The notes: a model not told the origin generated them from the sequence alone. Positions 25,709-34,962 are shown, counted from the stretch's first letter. The stretch: 64,000 nt of DNA from Geothrix sp. 21YS21S-2 (GCF_030846775.1 NZ_CP132910.1:4095001-4159000); one strand, 5' to 3'. Translations and numbers: made by a program.

Positions 25709-27196
25709 TCAATTCAGTCTCGTTTCTCTTTTATTCCGGGCGGCCAGGGCGAAGGCCACGGTCAGCACGCCGAGGATGCCGGGGGCCAGCCAGGGGCTGC
25801 GGGCGGGGGTGGCGATGGGCCGCCAGGCGAGGTGGAGGCTCCGGGAGGCCTCGGTCATGGGCTGGCCCCAGAGCTCCCAGGAGCCGTCCGCCCGGAAGAG
25901 GCCGGACTTGCCCGTGAGGGTGGCGCGCAGGAGCGGCAGGCCCGCCTCCACGGCCCGCAGCCGGATCTGCACGGCGTGGAGGTCGGTGGCGACGCTGCGG
26001 TCGAACCAGCCGTCGTTGGTGTGGTTGGTGAGCAGCTGGCCCCCGGCCAGCGCGACGCCCTTGGCCACGCGCTGCTCCAGCAGGGCCTCGCTGCAGATGA
26101 GGGGATGGACCGCCAGGGGGCCCTGGGGGGTGGGGAAGCGGAAGCTGGAGTCGGGTCCCAGGGTGCCGGCCTCGGCGGAGTAGAAGCCCAGCTGGCGGTC
26201 CAGGAAGTCCCGCACCGCGGGGGGCCCGGGCATGCGCTCCCCGAAGGGCATGGGCAGCACCTTGGCCTGGATGAAGCTGGGCTGGCCCGCGGCCTCGCCG
26301 CGCACCAGGTTGAAGCGCCCGCCCTCGGTGCCGTAGAGCCAGGCCACGCCGCGGCTCCGGGCCTCCTGGGGGAGGCGGCCTCCGGGGGCCCGGTCGTCGC
26401 GGCCCAGGACGGAACTCTCGGGCCAGAGGACCAGGGTGGCGAAGGCGGGGCGGGGCAGGCCGGCCCGGCGCAGCTCGGCGTCGGTGCGCCGCCACATGTC
26501 CGCTTCCATGCCCGGCATGCGTTCGCCGGGGGGGTAGTTGGGCTGGATCATCACCACGTCCAGGGCCAGCTGGGGGCCCCGGGGCAGGTAGTGCCAGGCG
26601 GCGTTCAAGGCGCCCAGGAGGAGCAGCAGGGCGGCGGGGGCCGCAAGGACCCTGCGGGGACCGGCGCCCTTGGCGGACTGGAACCCCGTCCAGGCCCCCA
26701 GTCCCCACAGGAGGGCCACCAGGCCCTGGGCGCCCAGGAAGGCGGCGCTGCGGGCCATCCAGGGCACGGCGCCCAGGGGGGAGGCGAAGCTCAGGTCATA
26801 GATGTGGAAGGCGTAGGTCTGCCACACGGCGATGCCCAGGCCCGCGGCCAGGGCCCCCGCCAGGGGGCTGCGCCGCCGGGCCCAGCGGGCCAGGGCGGCC
26901 ACGGCCAGGAGGCCCGCGGCTTCGTAGGCGTAGAAGAGGCCCGCCACGCCCAGGGCCGCGGCCATGGGCATGGGGGCCTTGGAGTGCATGACCTCGGGCA
27001 CCCAGTGGAAGCCGCCGATGGTGCCGGCCAGGAGGCCCAGGTACACCCAGCCCAGGCGCCGCCCGCGGCCCACGGCGGCAAATACGAGCGCGGGCAGGAG
27101 GAAGGCGGCGCAGGCCTCCAGGTAGCCCCGGCCCGAGGCCATGGGGAAGCGGTTGGCGGCCAGGTAGGCCAGGGCGATGAGGAGGGCGTCCTTCAT
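25709..27196 (-). CDS. lnt: Apolipoprotein N-acyltransferase
   Basis: 495-aa inner-membrane enzyme that adds the third acyl chain to lipoproteins. Six or more N-terminal TM helices (residues about 5-205) precede a periplasmic nitrilase domain. The Glu-Lys-Cys catalytic triad is visible: Glu260 in LVLWPES, Lys312 in IQAKVLPMPFGE, Cys368 in PLICSEAL (more often ICYE). A final TM helix lies near residues 470-490. The ATG at 27196 overlaps the stop of the upstream methyltransferase gene (ATGA). It is relevant to the lipoprotein cytochromes nearby. Confidence 0.93.
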   Translation of the reverse strand: MKDALLIALAYLAANRFPMASGRGYLEACAAFLLPALVFAAVGRGRRLGWVYLGLLAGTIGGFHWVPEVMHSKAPMPMAAALGVAGLFYAYEAAGLLAVAALARWARRRSPLAGALAAGLGIAVWQTYAFHIYDLSFASPLGAVPWMARSAAFLGAQGLVALLWGLGAWTGFQSAKGAGPRRVLAAPAALLLLLGALNAAWHYLPRGPQLALDVVMIQPNYPPGERMPGMEADMWRRTDAELRRAGLPRPAFATLVLWPESSVLGRDDRAPGGRLPQEARSRGVAWLYGTEGGRFNLVRGEAAGQPSFIQAKVLPMPFGERMPGPPAVRDFLDRQLGFYSAEAGTLGPDSSFRFPTPQGPLAVHPLICSEALLEQRVAKGVALAGGQLLTNHTNDGWFDRSVATDLHAVQIRLRAVEAGLPLLRATLTGKSGLFRADGSWELWGQPMTEASRSLHLAWRPIATPARSPWLAPGILGVLTVAFALAARNKRETRLN

Positions 27197-27963
27197 CGGC
27201 CCAGGCCCGCCCGGCGGGCGGTTTCAAAGCAGGCGATGCCGGCGGCCACGGCGGCGTTCAGGCTTTCCACCCCGAGGATGGGGATGGCCACGCGGGTGAT
27301 GCCGTCGGGCAGCTCCGCTCCGGTGAACCCGTGGCCCTCGTTGCCCACGAGGATGCGCACCCGCCCCGCCAGGGGGGCCCGGTCCAGGGGCAGGGCCCCG
27401 GGGGCGCCGTCCAGGGCGAGCCAGGCGCCCTCGTCCAGGTCCAGGGTCTCGCGCCGGCGCAGGGGCATCAGGAAGGCGGCGCCCATGCCGCCCCGCAGGG
27501 CCCGGGGGGCGAAGGGATCGGCGCAGCCGGGGCCGAGGATGGCCTCCTGGAAGCCGAAGGCCGCGGCGCTGCGGAGGATGGCGCCCAGGTTGCCGGGATC
27601 CTGGATGCCCCAGGGCACGATGACCCGGGCGGGCAGGGGGCCTTCCGGGGCGGGTTCCAGGGCGGCCAGGAGGGCGTGCTCGGGGGGGCTGCCGGCGTCG
27701 GCCAGGTCCCGCATGAGCTGCTCGCCCAGGACGCAGACCTCCACCTTCAGGGCCCGCTCCAGGGGGTGCGGCCGGGCGCCCTCCAGGCGGAGCCAGGTGA
27801 CCGGCCGGAGCCGCCCGGATTCGGGCCCGGCGGCCCAGGCCTCGATGAGCTTGGCGCCCAGCAGGAGGGTGTGGGTGCGCTTCGCCCCTCCCGCCGCGGG
27901 GAGGGTCCGGAGCGTCTTGAACCTGGGGTTGGCCCGGCTTGTGATCAGGTTCTCTTTTTCCAT
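27193..27963 (-). CDS. TrmH-family (SPOUT) RNA 2'-O-methyltransferase
   Basis: 256-aa RNA methyltransferase. It has an N-terminal substrate-binding part (NLITSRANPRFKTLRTLP) and then the SPOUT domain with the three motifs: NLGAILRSAAAFGFQEAIL (motif 1), RVRILVGNEGHGF (motif 2) and IPILGVESLNAAVAAGIACF (motif 3). The target (23S rRNA or tRNA) cannot be told. The start at 27963 fits family length; upstream frame residues are not conserved. Translationally coupled to lnt by a 4-nt overlap. Confidence 0.9.
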   Translation of the reverse strand: MEKENLITSRANPRFKTLRTLPAAGGAKRTHTLLLGAKLIEAWAAGPESGRLRPVTWLRLEGARPHPLERALKVEVCVLGEQLMRDLADAGSPPEHALLAALEPAPEGPLPARVIVPWGIQDPGNLGAILRSAAAFGFQEAILGPGCADPFAPRALRGGMGAAFLMPLRRRETLDLDEGAWLALDGAPGALPLDRAPLAGRVRILVGNEGHGFTGAELPDGITRVAIPILGVESLNAAVAAGIACFETARRAGLGR

Positions 27964-28090
27964 GCCTTCAAGCCTAGCCGGAAGGATTCCATAGGACACT
28001 TCAAAGGAACAAGGCAGAATCTTACCCATCGTCCAATTTGTCGCGCCGAGTACCAGCGGCCTGTCGCAAGCCTTAGTGGAGGGGGAACTA

Positions 28091-30211
28091 ATGCAACCCT
28101 ATGTCTCATCCGAGCAGAACTTGAGGGAATTCTCCCTCCGGGCGGTGCTCATCGGGCTGGTCCTGGCCGTCGTCCTGGGCGCGGCCAACGCGTACCTGGG
28201 CCTGAAGGCGGGCATGACCATCGCGGCCACCTATCCGGCCGCCGTCATCTCCATGGCCCTGATCAAGCTCATGAAGGGCACCATCCTCGAAGAGAACATG
28301 GGCCGCACCGTGGGCAGCATCGGGGAATCCGTGGCCGCGGGCGCCATCTTCACCATCCCGGCCTTCGTGATCTCCGGCATCTGGCCGAAGTTCTTCTCGC
28401 TGACCAACTACTTCACCTCCAGCGCCATCATGTTCGTGGGCGGCACGCTGGGCATCATGTTCGTGGCCCTGCTCCGGCGGGTCATGGTCGAGGACGCCGA
28501 GCTGCCCTACCCCGAGAGCGTGGCCGCCGCCGAGATCCACAAGGCCGGCGCGCAGGGCGGGGGCGGCACGAAGATCCTGTTCACCGCCATGGGCGTGGGC
28601 GCGGTCATCCAGGCCCTGGTCCAGGTGCAGCTGTTCGCCAGCACCTGGCAGTGGTTCGTGTACTTCAAGCAGAACAGCTTCGCGCTGATCGCCAAGGGCA
28701 AGGCGGCGCTGGCCCAGGGCGGCCTCTACCTCACGGCCCCCGGCATCAGCCCGGCCTACATGGGCGTGGGCTACATCATCGGGCCCAAGCTGGGCGCCCT
28801 GAACTTCGCGGGCGGCGTGATGGCCTGGGGCCTCATGGTCCCCCTGATCATCTATTTCATCGCCCCCTACTCCATGCCCGCCGACGCGACCATGGCGGAC
28901 TGGTTCGCGCTGTCGGCTGCCGTCTGGAAGTTCATCGTGCGGCCCATCGCCATCGGCGGCATGCTCATGGGCGCCAGCTTCACCCTCTTCAAGATGCGCA
29001 AGAGCCTCACCACCGGCCTGGCGCGCTCGGTCTCGGACGTCAAGAAGGCCGCCGCGGGTGGCCACACCGTCGACCGCGTCAACCAGGACCTGCCCTTCTT
29101 CTGGGTCATGATGGGCATCCTCTTCGCCGCCGTGGCCACCTTCCTGATCACCTGGCAGATCTTCCACGTCGGCTTCATGGTCTCGATCGTCGCCGCCCTG
29201 GTGATGATCATCGTGGGCTTCTTCTTCTCGGCCATCAGCGGCTACCTGGTGGGCATCATGGGTTCGAGCAACAACCCCATCTCCGGGCTGACGCTGTCGG
29301 CCCTGGTGGTGACGGCGCTGGTGATGGTGGCCCTGGGCGTCAAGGGCAACGCCGGCGTCGCCGCGGTGCTCGGCGTGGCCGCCATCGCCTGCGTGGCCAC
29401 GGCCGTGGCCGGCGAGATGCTGCAGGACCTCAAGGTCGGCTACATCCTGGGCGGGACCCCCTGGCGCATGCAGATGGGCGACATCCTGGGCGTGGGCCTG
29501 GCCGCCGCCGTCCTCTTCCTCCCCCTGATGATCCTGCACGAAGGCGACATCAAGAAGGCCGCCGAGACCCAGATCATCCAGCTGGAGGCCAACCACGTCT
29601 CCTCCGTGACCTACCTGGACAAGACCTACAGCATCAATGAGCTCCGCCAGCTCCCCGCCGACCAGAAGAAGGTCGTCATGCAGCTCGACGCCGGCTTCGG
29701 CAGCCCCAACATCCCGGCCCCCCAGGCCGGCCTGATGGCCATGCTCAGCCGGGGCATCGTGGAGGGCAAGATGGCGTGGCCGCTGATCATCGTGGGCATG
29801 CTCATGGGCTTCGCCTTCATCCTCATGCAGGTGCGCAGCCCCATGCTGGTCAGCGTCGGCATGTATCTGCCCCTGGGCACCACCTTCGCCATCTTCCTGG
29901 GCGGGTGCGTGAAGGGCGTCGTGGACATGGTGGCCGAGCGCAAGGGCCTCAACGCGGCCCAGAAGGTGCGCGTGGAGAACTCCGGCGTGCTGGTCGCCGC
30001 GGGCCTCATCGCCGGCGAGGCCCTGGTGGGCCTGCTCTTCGCGGGCATGACGTTCTTCGAGGTGAAGTACATCATCTTCGCCAATCCCCCGGCGATCACC
30101 TTCCTGGTGAGCCTGGCCATCCTGGCCGGCATCGCCGTCTACCTGGTGAAGCTGCCCATGAACAACGCCGGCGCCGCGGACGAGCCCGCGCCCCCCAGCG
30201 CGAACTTCTAG
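28091..30211 (+). CDS. OPT family oligopeptide transporter
   Basis: 706-aa inner-membrane transporter with about 15-16 hydrophobic segments. The N-terminal block SLRAVLIGLVLAVVLGAANA, then YLGLKAGMTIAATYPAAVIS, followed by ENMGRTVGSIGESVAAGAIF and ELPYPESVAAAEIHKAG, is typical of the bacterial OPT branch. A soluble loop lies at about residues 495-550. Substrates of bacterial OPTs are peptides or metal chelates; not predictable here. The ATG at 28091 follows a purine-rich GGAGGGGG. Followed by a strong hairpin. Confidence 0.92.
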   Translation: MQPYVSSEQNLREFSLRAVLIGLVLAVVLGAANAYLGLKAGMTIAATYPAAVISMALIKLMKGTILEENMGRTVGSIGESVAAGAIFTIPAFVISGIWPKFFSLTNYFTSSAIMFVGGTLGIMFVALLRRVMVEDAELPYPESVAAAEIHKAGAQGGGGTKILFTAMGVGAVIQALVQVQLFASTWQWFVYFKQNSFALIAKGKAALAQGGLYLTAPGISPAYMGVGYIIGPKLGALNFAGGVMAWGLMVPLIIYFIAPYSMPADATMADWFALSAAVWKFIVRPIAIGGMLMGASFTLFKMRKSLTTGLARSVSDVKKAAAGGHTVDRVNQDLPFFWVMMGILFAAVATFLITWQIFHVGFMVSIVAALVMIIVGFFFSAISGYLVGIMGSSNNPISGLTLSALVVTALVMVALGVKGNAGVAAVLGVAAIACVATAVAGEMLQDLKVGYILGGTPWRMQMGDILGVGLAAAVLFLPLMILHEGDIKKAAETQIIQLEANHVSSVTYLDKTYSINELRQLPADQKKVVMQLDAGFGSPNIPAPQAGLMAMLSRGIVEGKMAWPLIIVGMLMGFAFILMQVRSPMLVSVGMYLPLGTTFAIFLGGCVKGVVDMVAERKGLNAAQKVRVENSGVLVAAGLIAGEALVGLLFAGMTFFEVKYIIFANPPAITFLVSLAILAGIAVYLVKLPMNNAGAADEPAPPSANF

Positions 30212-30227
30212 CCGTTCCGTTCTTCCC

Positions 30228-30256
30228 CCGCGGGTCCCGGTTTCCGGGACCCGCGG
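30228..30256 (+). terminator. 13-bp perfect hairpin between the OPT and PqqD-like genes
   Basis: A perfect 13-bp GC stem (30228-30240 with 30244-30256, loop TTT), 16 nt after the OPT stop and just before the ribosome site of the next gene. No T-tract follows; terminator or attenuator. Confidence 0.6.
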
Positions 30257-30283
30257 CCGTTGAGGAGGTCTCCATTGGGAGGC

Positions 30284-30610
30284 ATGAGCACCGCCGAGAT
30301 GATGACCAGGGTTCCGGAACGGGCCGTGGAGCATGAAACGAACGAGGAGGGCCGCGTGGTCCTCCTCCGTCCCAAGTTCCTCAGCCCCCGCCTGGGCTGG
30401 TTCCAGAAGCTCCTGCCCCGGCCCGTCTTCCGGGTGAAGCTGGACGCCACGGGGTCCTTCATCTGGGAGACCCTGGATGGCACCCGCACGGTGCGGGACG
30501 TGTGCGAGGCGGTGCGGGAGCGCTTTGGAGCCGGGGCCGAGCCGGTGGAGGAGCGGACGGTGGCCCTGGTCTTCCAGATGGCCTCGGGGGGGTTCATCAG
30601 GTTGCTATAG
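30284..30610 (+). CDS. PqqD-like small protein heading the sia operon
   Basis: 108-aa protein of the PqqD fold: VVLLRPKFLSPRLGWFQKLL, then VKLDATGSFIWETLDGTRTV and RDVCEAVRERFG. The G-FIW-LDG-T pattern is the PqqD/peptide-chaperone signature. PqqD domains bind precursor peptides for radical-SAM enzymes, but no RiPP genes are near. Its stop is 7 nt before siaA, so it seems to be the first gene of the siaABCD operon. The start is uncertain: ATG 30284 has GGGAGG only 1-2 nt away, while TTG 30275 has AGGAGG at the ideal 6 nt. Confidence 0.75.
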   Translation: MSTAEMMTRVPERAVEHETNEEGRVVLLRPKFLSPRLGWFQKLLPRPVFRVKLDATGSFIWETLDGTRTVRDVCEAVRERFGAGAEPVEERTVALVFQMASGGFIRLL

Positions 30611-30617
30611 TGTCTTC

Positions 30618-32612
30618 ATGAACCTCGGCAGCCTCAAGGTCCGCTCCATCCTGACGATCCTCTCGATCTACCTGGCGGTAGGGGTCGTCACCGTTCTCGC
30701 CTTCCTTTGGGCCGCCCAGGGAATTTCCGGGGCCTTCGGCCAGCGGTTCGCGGAGAAGAACGCGCAGCTGGAGAAGGAGCGCCTCATGGGCCCGGTGCGC
30801 CGGGAGGTGGCCCTGGCCCGCAAGCTGGCGGACTCGGCGGCCCTGCGCGGCTTCTGCCGGGCCGAGGGGGATCCCGGGGCCCGGGCCGCGGGGCTGGCGG
30901 AGCTGGAGAGCTTCCGCCGGGCCTTCGCCGACCAGAGCTGCTTCTTCGTGGTGGCCCGGAGCCGGCACTACTACTTCGGCGATCCCGCCGCTCCGGCCAG
31001 GGCCCCCCGGTACACGCTCGAGGCGGGGGCGGTGAACGACCGGTGGTACTTCGAGGCCCTGGACAAGGTGGACGATTTCGCCCTCCACGTGGATTCCAGC
31101 GTGCCCCTGGGCGTCCTCAAGGTCTGGGTCAACGTCGCGGTGAAGGACGGCGGCCGGAAGGTGGGCCTGGCCGGCACGGGCGTGGACCTCTCGGCCTTCC
31201 TCAAGGCCCTGGTCCAGGGCTCGGACCGCAGCGCCCAGACGATCATGGTCGACCCGAAAGGCGTCCTCCAGGCCCACCCGAGCATCCGGTACATGGACTT
31301 CAACGCCCGCATGAAGGACGAGTCGCGCCGCATGACGCTCTACCAGCTGGTGGACTCCGAGGCCGGCAGGAGCCTGCTGCGGGAGCGCCTGGATCGCCTG
31401 GTGAAGGGGGACTCCGCCCTGGAGTCCTTCCAGATCAGCGTCGAGGGCCGTCGCTACCTGGCCGCGGCCCTGTTCATCAGGGAGATCGACTGGGTGACGA
31501 TCACCCTCGTGGACCCCTCCCAGGTGATGGGCCTGCGCAGCTTCCTCCCCATCCTGGCCCTCCTGGCCCTGAGCCTCCTGGTGACCATCGCCCTGGTGTC
31601 CTGGCTCCTGAACCGCATGGTGCTCGAGCCCCTGGCGCGCCTGACCCGGTCCAGCCGGGAGATCGCCGCGGGCAACTACGGGATCACCCTGCCCGTGGAC
31701 CGGGACGACGAGATCGGCCGGCTCACCCGGACCTTCAACCACATGGCCGCCACGATCCTGGACTACACCTCCAACCTGGAAGGCCTCGTGGAGGAGCGCA
31801 CCCTGGCCCTGACCCAGTCCAACAGGAAGATCCTGGACAGCCTGGCCTACGCCCACCTGATCCAGGAGAGCATGCTGCCCAAGCCCGCGGACCTCTCCCG
31901 CCACATCCCGGACCACTTCGTGCTGTTCCGCCCCCGGGACATCGTGGGCGGGGACTTCTACGCGTGCCTCCCCGACGAGCGCGGCTTCCTGCTGGCCGTG
32001 GGGGACTGCACGGGCCACGGGGTGCCCGGGGCCTTCATGAGCATGAGCGCGGGCGCCATCCTCAGCCAGCTTGTGGCCAAGCTCGGCTCGGCGGACCCCG
32101 CCCTCATCCTCAGGGAGATGAACGGGGCCCTCAAGCGCCTGCTGCACCAGGGCAACGGTGAACCCGCGCCCCGCGGCGGGATCATGGACAACGGCCTGGA
32201 CCTGGCGCTCCTGAAGGTGCTGCCGGACCGGGTGGTGTTCGCCGGGGCCCGCCTGCCGCTGTGGACGCTGGGGCCCGGGGAGGAGGAGCTGACCGTGCAC
32301 GCCGGGGACTCGCACAGCCTCGGGTACCGCCGCTCCCGGGAGGACTTCCCCTTCCGGAACCAGGAGCTGCCCCTGGCGCCGGGCACGGTGCTCTACCTCT
32401 TCACGGACGGCATCCTCGACCAGCACGGGGGCAAGTTCAGCTTCGGCTTCGGCCGGCGCCGGCTGGGCAGGCTCCTCCAGGACCTGCGCGGGCTTCCCAT
32501 GGCCGCCCAGGGCGAGGCCCTGGCCCAGGCCTTGGCCGACTACCAGGGGGGCAACCCCCAGCGGGACGACATCACCATCCTGGGGTTCCGCAGCGGCCCC
32601 GCCGAGGAGTAG
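30618..32612 (+). CDS. siaA: SiaA-like membrane PP2C phosphatase (sensor-HAMP-PP2C)
   Basis: 664 aa. TM1 at about residues 10-35 and TM2 at about 310-332 bracket a periplasmic Cache-like sensor domain. A HAMP follows (ARLTRSSREIAAGNYGITLP), then a short coiled coil and the SpoIIE/PP2C domain with metal-ligand motifs DIVGGDFYACL, GDCTGHGVPGAFMSM, LFTDGILDQHG and RDDITILGF. This is the SiaA/RsbU layout. In Pseudomonas SiaA dephosphorylates SiaC. The next three genes are siaB, siaC and siaD homologues in order, which supports the call. The start probably relies on coupling to the PqqD-like gene. Confidence 0.9.
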   Translation: MNLGSLKVRSILTILSIYLAVGVVTVLAFLWAAQGISGAFGQRFAEKNAQLEKERLMGPVRREVALARKLADSAALRGFCRAEGDPGARAAGLAELESFRRAFADQSCFFVVARSRHYYFGDPAAPARAPRYTLEAGAVNDRWYFEALDKVDDFALHVDSSVPLGVLKVWVNVAVKDGGRKVGLAGTGVDLSAFLKALVQGSDRSAQTIMVDPKGVLQAHPSIRYMDFNARMKDESRRMTLYQLVDSEAGRSLLRERLDRLVKGDSALESFQISVEGRRYLAAALFIREIDWVTITLVDPSQVMGLRSFLPILALLALSLLVTIALVSWLLNRMVLEPLARLTRSSREIAAGNYGITLPVDRDDEIGRLTRTFNHMAATILDYTSNLEGLVEERTLALTQSNRKILDSLAYAHLIQESMLPKPADLSRHIPDHFVLFRPRDIVGGDFYACLPDERGFLLAVGDCTGHGVPGAFMSMSAGAILSQLVAKLGSADPALILREMNGALKRLLHQGNGEPAPRGGIMDNGLDLALLKVLPDRVVFAGARLPLWTLGPGEEELTVHAGDSHSLGYRRSREDFPFRNQELPLAPGTVLYLFTDGILDQHGGKFSFGFGRRRLGRLLQDLRGLPMAAQGEALAQALADYQGGNPQRDDITILGFRSGPAEE

Positions 32613-32615
32613 ACC

Positions 32616-33158
32616 ATGGGCGACCTGGACCAGATACGGCATTTCCTGGCCTCCGAGGGCATCCTCATGTGCTTCAACGGCCCCTTCCGGCACAGCATCA
32701 TCGAGGAGCTGGGCAGGGCGGTGCGCAGGCACCTGGAGGCCGAGGCCGTGCGGAAGGCTGCCATGGCCGACGTCTTCACCGTCTTCATCGAGGCCGCCCA
32801 GAACGTGGCCGGCTATGCCTCCCTGGGTCCCTGGACCGGCCCGGAACGGGCCCAGGCCGAGGCCGGGGTGCTGGTGATCGGCCGCAGCGGCGACCGGTAC
32901 CTGGTGCGGTGCGGCAACTTCATCCGGCGCCAGGACGCGCCTGCGCTCCTTGCGAGGCTGGACGCCCTGGGAAGCCTGGCCCCGGCGGACCTCAAGGCCC
33001 TCTACAAGGCGCGCCTGCGCGCCGAGCTCCCGCCCGGCGCCGCGGGCGCGGGCCTGGGCCTCATCCGCATGGCCCGCACCGCCTCGGCGCCCCTGTCCTA
33101 CTCGGTGGTGCCAGCGGATGCCGGCCTGGACTTCTTCTCCCTCACGGTGACGCTATGA
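32616..33158 (+). CDS. siaB: SiaB family protein kinase
   Basis: 180 aa. The N-terminal ILMCFNGPFRHSIIEELGRA and the VFIEAAQNVAGYA helix (an N-box-like Glu-Asn) match the SiaB family, a GHKL-related Ser/Thr kinase that phosphorylates SiaC. The C-terminal GAGLGLIRMARTASAPLSYS is the glycine-rich ATP-lid/G-box equivalent. It starts 3 nt after siaA and overlaps siaC by 4 nt (ATGA), so all are co-translated. Confidence 0.88.
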   Translation: MGDLDQIRHFLASEGILMCFNGPFRHSIIEELGRAVRRHLEAEAVRKAAMADVFTVFIEAAQNVAGYASLGPWTGPERAQAEAGVLVIGRSGDRYLVRCGNFIRRQDAPALLARLDALGSLAPADLKALYKARLRAELPPGAAGAGLGLIRMARTASAPLSYSVVPADAGLDFFSLTVTL

Positions 33159-33547
33159 CCCTCGAGAACCTGTCGTTCGCAGCCACCGCCTCCAGCCCCC
33201 GGGTGCGGAGCGACGCCGAGGCCGGGCTCCTCGAGCTCACCGGGGAATCCTACCCCGAGAACTCCTTCGAGTTCTTCCAGCCGATCCTCGGATGGGTCGC
33301 GGACTTCCTGGCCCGGGACGACCGCCCCCTGCACGTGGAACTCCGCCTCACCTACCTCAACACCAGCAGCATCAAGTGCATGATGGACCTGCTGGACGCC
33401 ATGGAGGAGGCCCACCTTTCCGGCCGGGCCGTCTCCCTCACCTGGTTCTACGATCCCGAGAACGACAGGGCCCTGGACCTCGCCGAGGAATTCCGGGAGG
33501 ATCTGGGCCTGCCGTTCCACATCGTCCCCTCGCCTTCGGAAGGATGA
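33155..33547 (+). CDS. siaC: SiaC family regulatory phosphoprotein
   Basis: 130 aa, DUF1987. The hallmark GESYPENSFEFFQPILGWV and YLNTSSIKCMMDLLD segments are both present. Thr70 in YLNTSS corresponds by position to the Thr phosphorylated in Pseudomonas SiaC (Thr68). There, unphosphorylated SiaC activates the diguanylate cyclase SiaD; SiaB adds and SiaA removes the phosphate. The gene sits between siaB and siaD with 4-nt overlaps on both sides if SiaD starts at 33544. Confidence 0.92.
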   Translation: MTLENLSFAATASSPRVRSDAEAGLLELTGESYPENSFEFFQPILGWVADFLARDDRPLHVELRLTYLNTSSIKCMMDLLDAMEEAHLSGRAVSLTWFYDPENDRALDLAEEFREDLGLPFHIVPSPSEG

Positions 33548-33552
33548 TCGCC

Positions 33553-34314
33553 ATGGCCACCACGGAAGGGAACCCCAGATTCCGCTTCACCCGGGCCGGG
33601 GACGCCGCGGTTAGATCCCTCCTGTACCGGGACCCCGCCGCCGCCGACGTGCGCAGCCGCCTGGAGGCCCTGCGGTCGGACCCGGCCAACCGGGACCACC
33701 CGCTCCTGGCGGAACTGGAGAGGCTGGGCGACGCCCACCTCCGCCTTCTGCGGCGCCTGGGGAAGATCACCCGCATCTCCGACGGCTTCCAGAGCCAGCT
33801 CAAGGCCCTGAACGAGGTGCTCCAGCAGGCCTCCCGCACCGATTCCCTCACGGGCATCCCCAACCGCCGGGCCATGATGGAGGATCTCCGCTCCGAACTG
33901 GCGCGCTCCGTGCGCGAAGGCGGCACCATGGCCGTGCTCATGGCCGACGTGGACCGGTTCAAGAGCGTGAACGACACCCACGGGCACGAGACCGGCGACC
34001 GGGTGCTGGTAGCCCTGGCCCACGCGCTGCGCGACGCCCTGCGGGCCTACGACGTCTGCGCCCGGTGGGGCGGCGAGGAGTTCCTGGTGCTCCTGCCCGC
34101 CACCGGCCGCGAAGGCGCCCTGGAGGTGGGCGAGAAGCTGCGCAGGGCCGCCGCCGCGCTGTCGGTCTCCACCGCCGAAGCCCTCGTCTCCGTGGGCCTC
34201 AGCGTCGGCCTGGCGGTGCTGGAGCAGGGGGAGTCCATGGATTCCCTCATCCGGAGGGCGGACGGCGCGATGTACCTCGCCAAGCGCCTGGGCGGGAACC
34301 GGGTGGAGGGCTAG
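33553..34314 (+). CDS. siaD: Diguanylate cyclase of the Sia system
   Basis: 253-aa GGDEF protein making c-di-GMP. The helical N-terminal region (residues about 1-85) ends in a coiled-coil signalling segment (FQSQLKALNEVLQQA), then the cyclase domain DSLTGIPNRRAMMEDL with active site WGGEEF. The inhibitory I-site RxxD (RAYD) lies five residues before GGEEF, so product inhibition is expected. The start is set at 33553, where GGAAGG is 9 nt upstream; the overlapping ATG 33544 abuts that site. The last 4 nt overlap the convergent OMP gene. Confidence 0.92.
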   Translation: MATTEGNPRFRFTRAGDAAVRSLLYRDPAAADVRSRLEALRSDPANRDHPLLAELERLGDAHLRLLRRLGKITRISDGFQSQLKALNEVLQQASRTDSLTGIPNRRAMMEDLRSELARSVREGGTMAVLMADVDRFKSVNDTHGHETGDRVLVALAHALRDALRAYDVCARWGGEEFLVLLPATGREGALEVGEKLRRAAAALSVSTAEALVSVGLSVGLAVLEQGESMDSLIRRADGAMYLAKRLGGNRVEG

Positions 34315-34853
34315 AACCGATAGGTCAGGCCCGCGGTGACGGTACCCAGGTTCCGGCCCTCGGTCGAGATGGAGTGGTACCGGGCCAGCAGGCCCCACCT
34401 CTCGTTCATGTCGACGCCGAAGCCCGCGTTCCAGGACAGCTTCACGCCGGTCTCGTAGAGGAAGTTCCCCTGGCGGCGCTGGACGTTCATGCCGCCGGCG
34501 CCCAGCACGATGAAGAAGCCCTGGAAGTCGGCCCGGGGCTTGAATACGTAGTTGAGGGTGAGCGACTGGCTCTGGGCCTCGCCCCGGCCGCCGTAACCCG
34601 GCGCGAGGCGGCTGGAGGACCGGGGGTGGAAGTTCCCGTCCAGGGCGAGGCGGATGGCGTGGCCGGGACGCTGCTCCCAGTCGGCGAAGGCGCCCACGGT
34701 GCAGCCCGCGCTCTCGGTGATGTGGTCCCGGGTGCCGCCGGTGGGCCAGGCGGCGCCGGCCGTGAGGCCCAGGCGGGGCGCCTCGGCGCCCAGGACGGTG
34801 GCGGCCGCGCAGAGCAGGCCCAGGCGCGCCAGGCGGGAAGTCGAGGTGGTCAT
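34311..34853 (-). CDS. Small outer-membrane beta-barrel protein
   Basis: 180-aa secreted protein: signal peptide to about residue 24 (LGLLCAAATVLGAEA), then about eight amphipathic strands (TESAGCTVGAFADWEQ, SQSLTLNYVFKP, FGVDMNERWGLLARYHSIST) ending LTYRF with the C-terminal Phe typical of BAM-inserted barrels. It resembles OmpA/OmpW-size barrels; function unknown. GGAG lies 5 nt upstream of the ATG at 34853. It converges on and overlaps siaD by 4 nt. Confidence 0.75.
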   Translation of the reverse strand: MTTSTSRLARLGLLCAAATVLGAEAPRLGLTAGAAWPTGGTRDHITESAGCTVGAFADWEQRPGHAIRLALDGNFHPRSSSRLAPGYGGRGEAQSQSLTLNYVFKPRADFQGFFIVLGAGGMNVQRRQGNFLYETGVKLSWNAGFGVDMNERWGLLARYHSISTEGRNLGTVTAGLTYRF

Positions 34854-34962
34854 GGTCACTCCGGAAGGTGGGTGGGAAATGGATGATTTCTTTATTCATC
34901 CAGGATCCCCGTGGGACCCTTCCGCTCATGTGACGCAAATTCCAGCTTGGTTACACGCAAAG

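Noticed and set aside
28106-30334. A 742-codon open frame opposite the OPT transporter
   Set aside because: His/Asp/Gly-rich antisense frame with no domain; the + strand has all OPT family blocks.
30284-30610. PqqD-like gene considered as evidence of a PQQ or RiPP cluster
   Set aside because: No radical-SAM enzyme, precursor peptide or other pqq gene is nearby; the neighbours are siaABCD.
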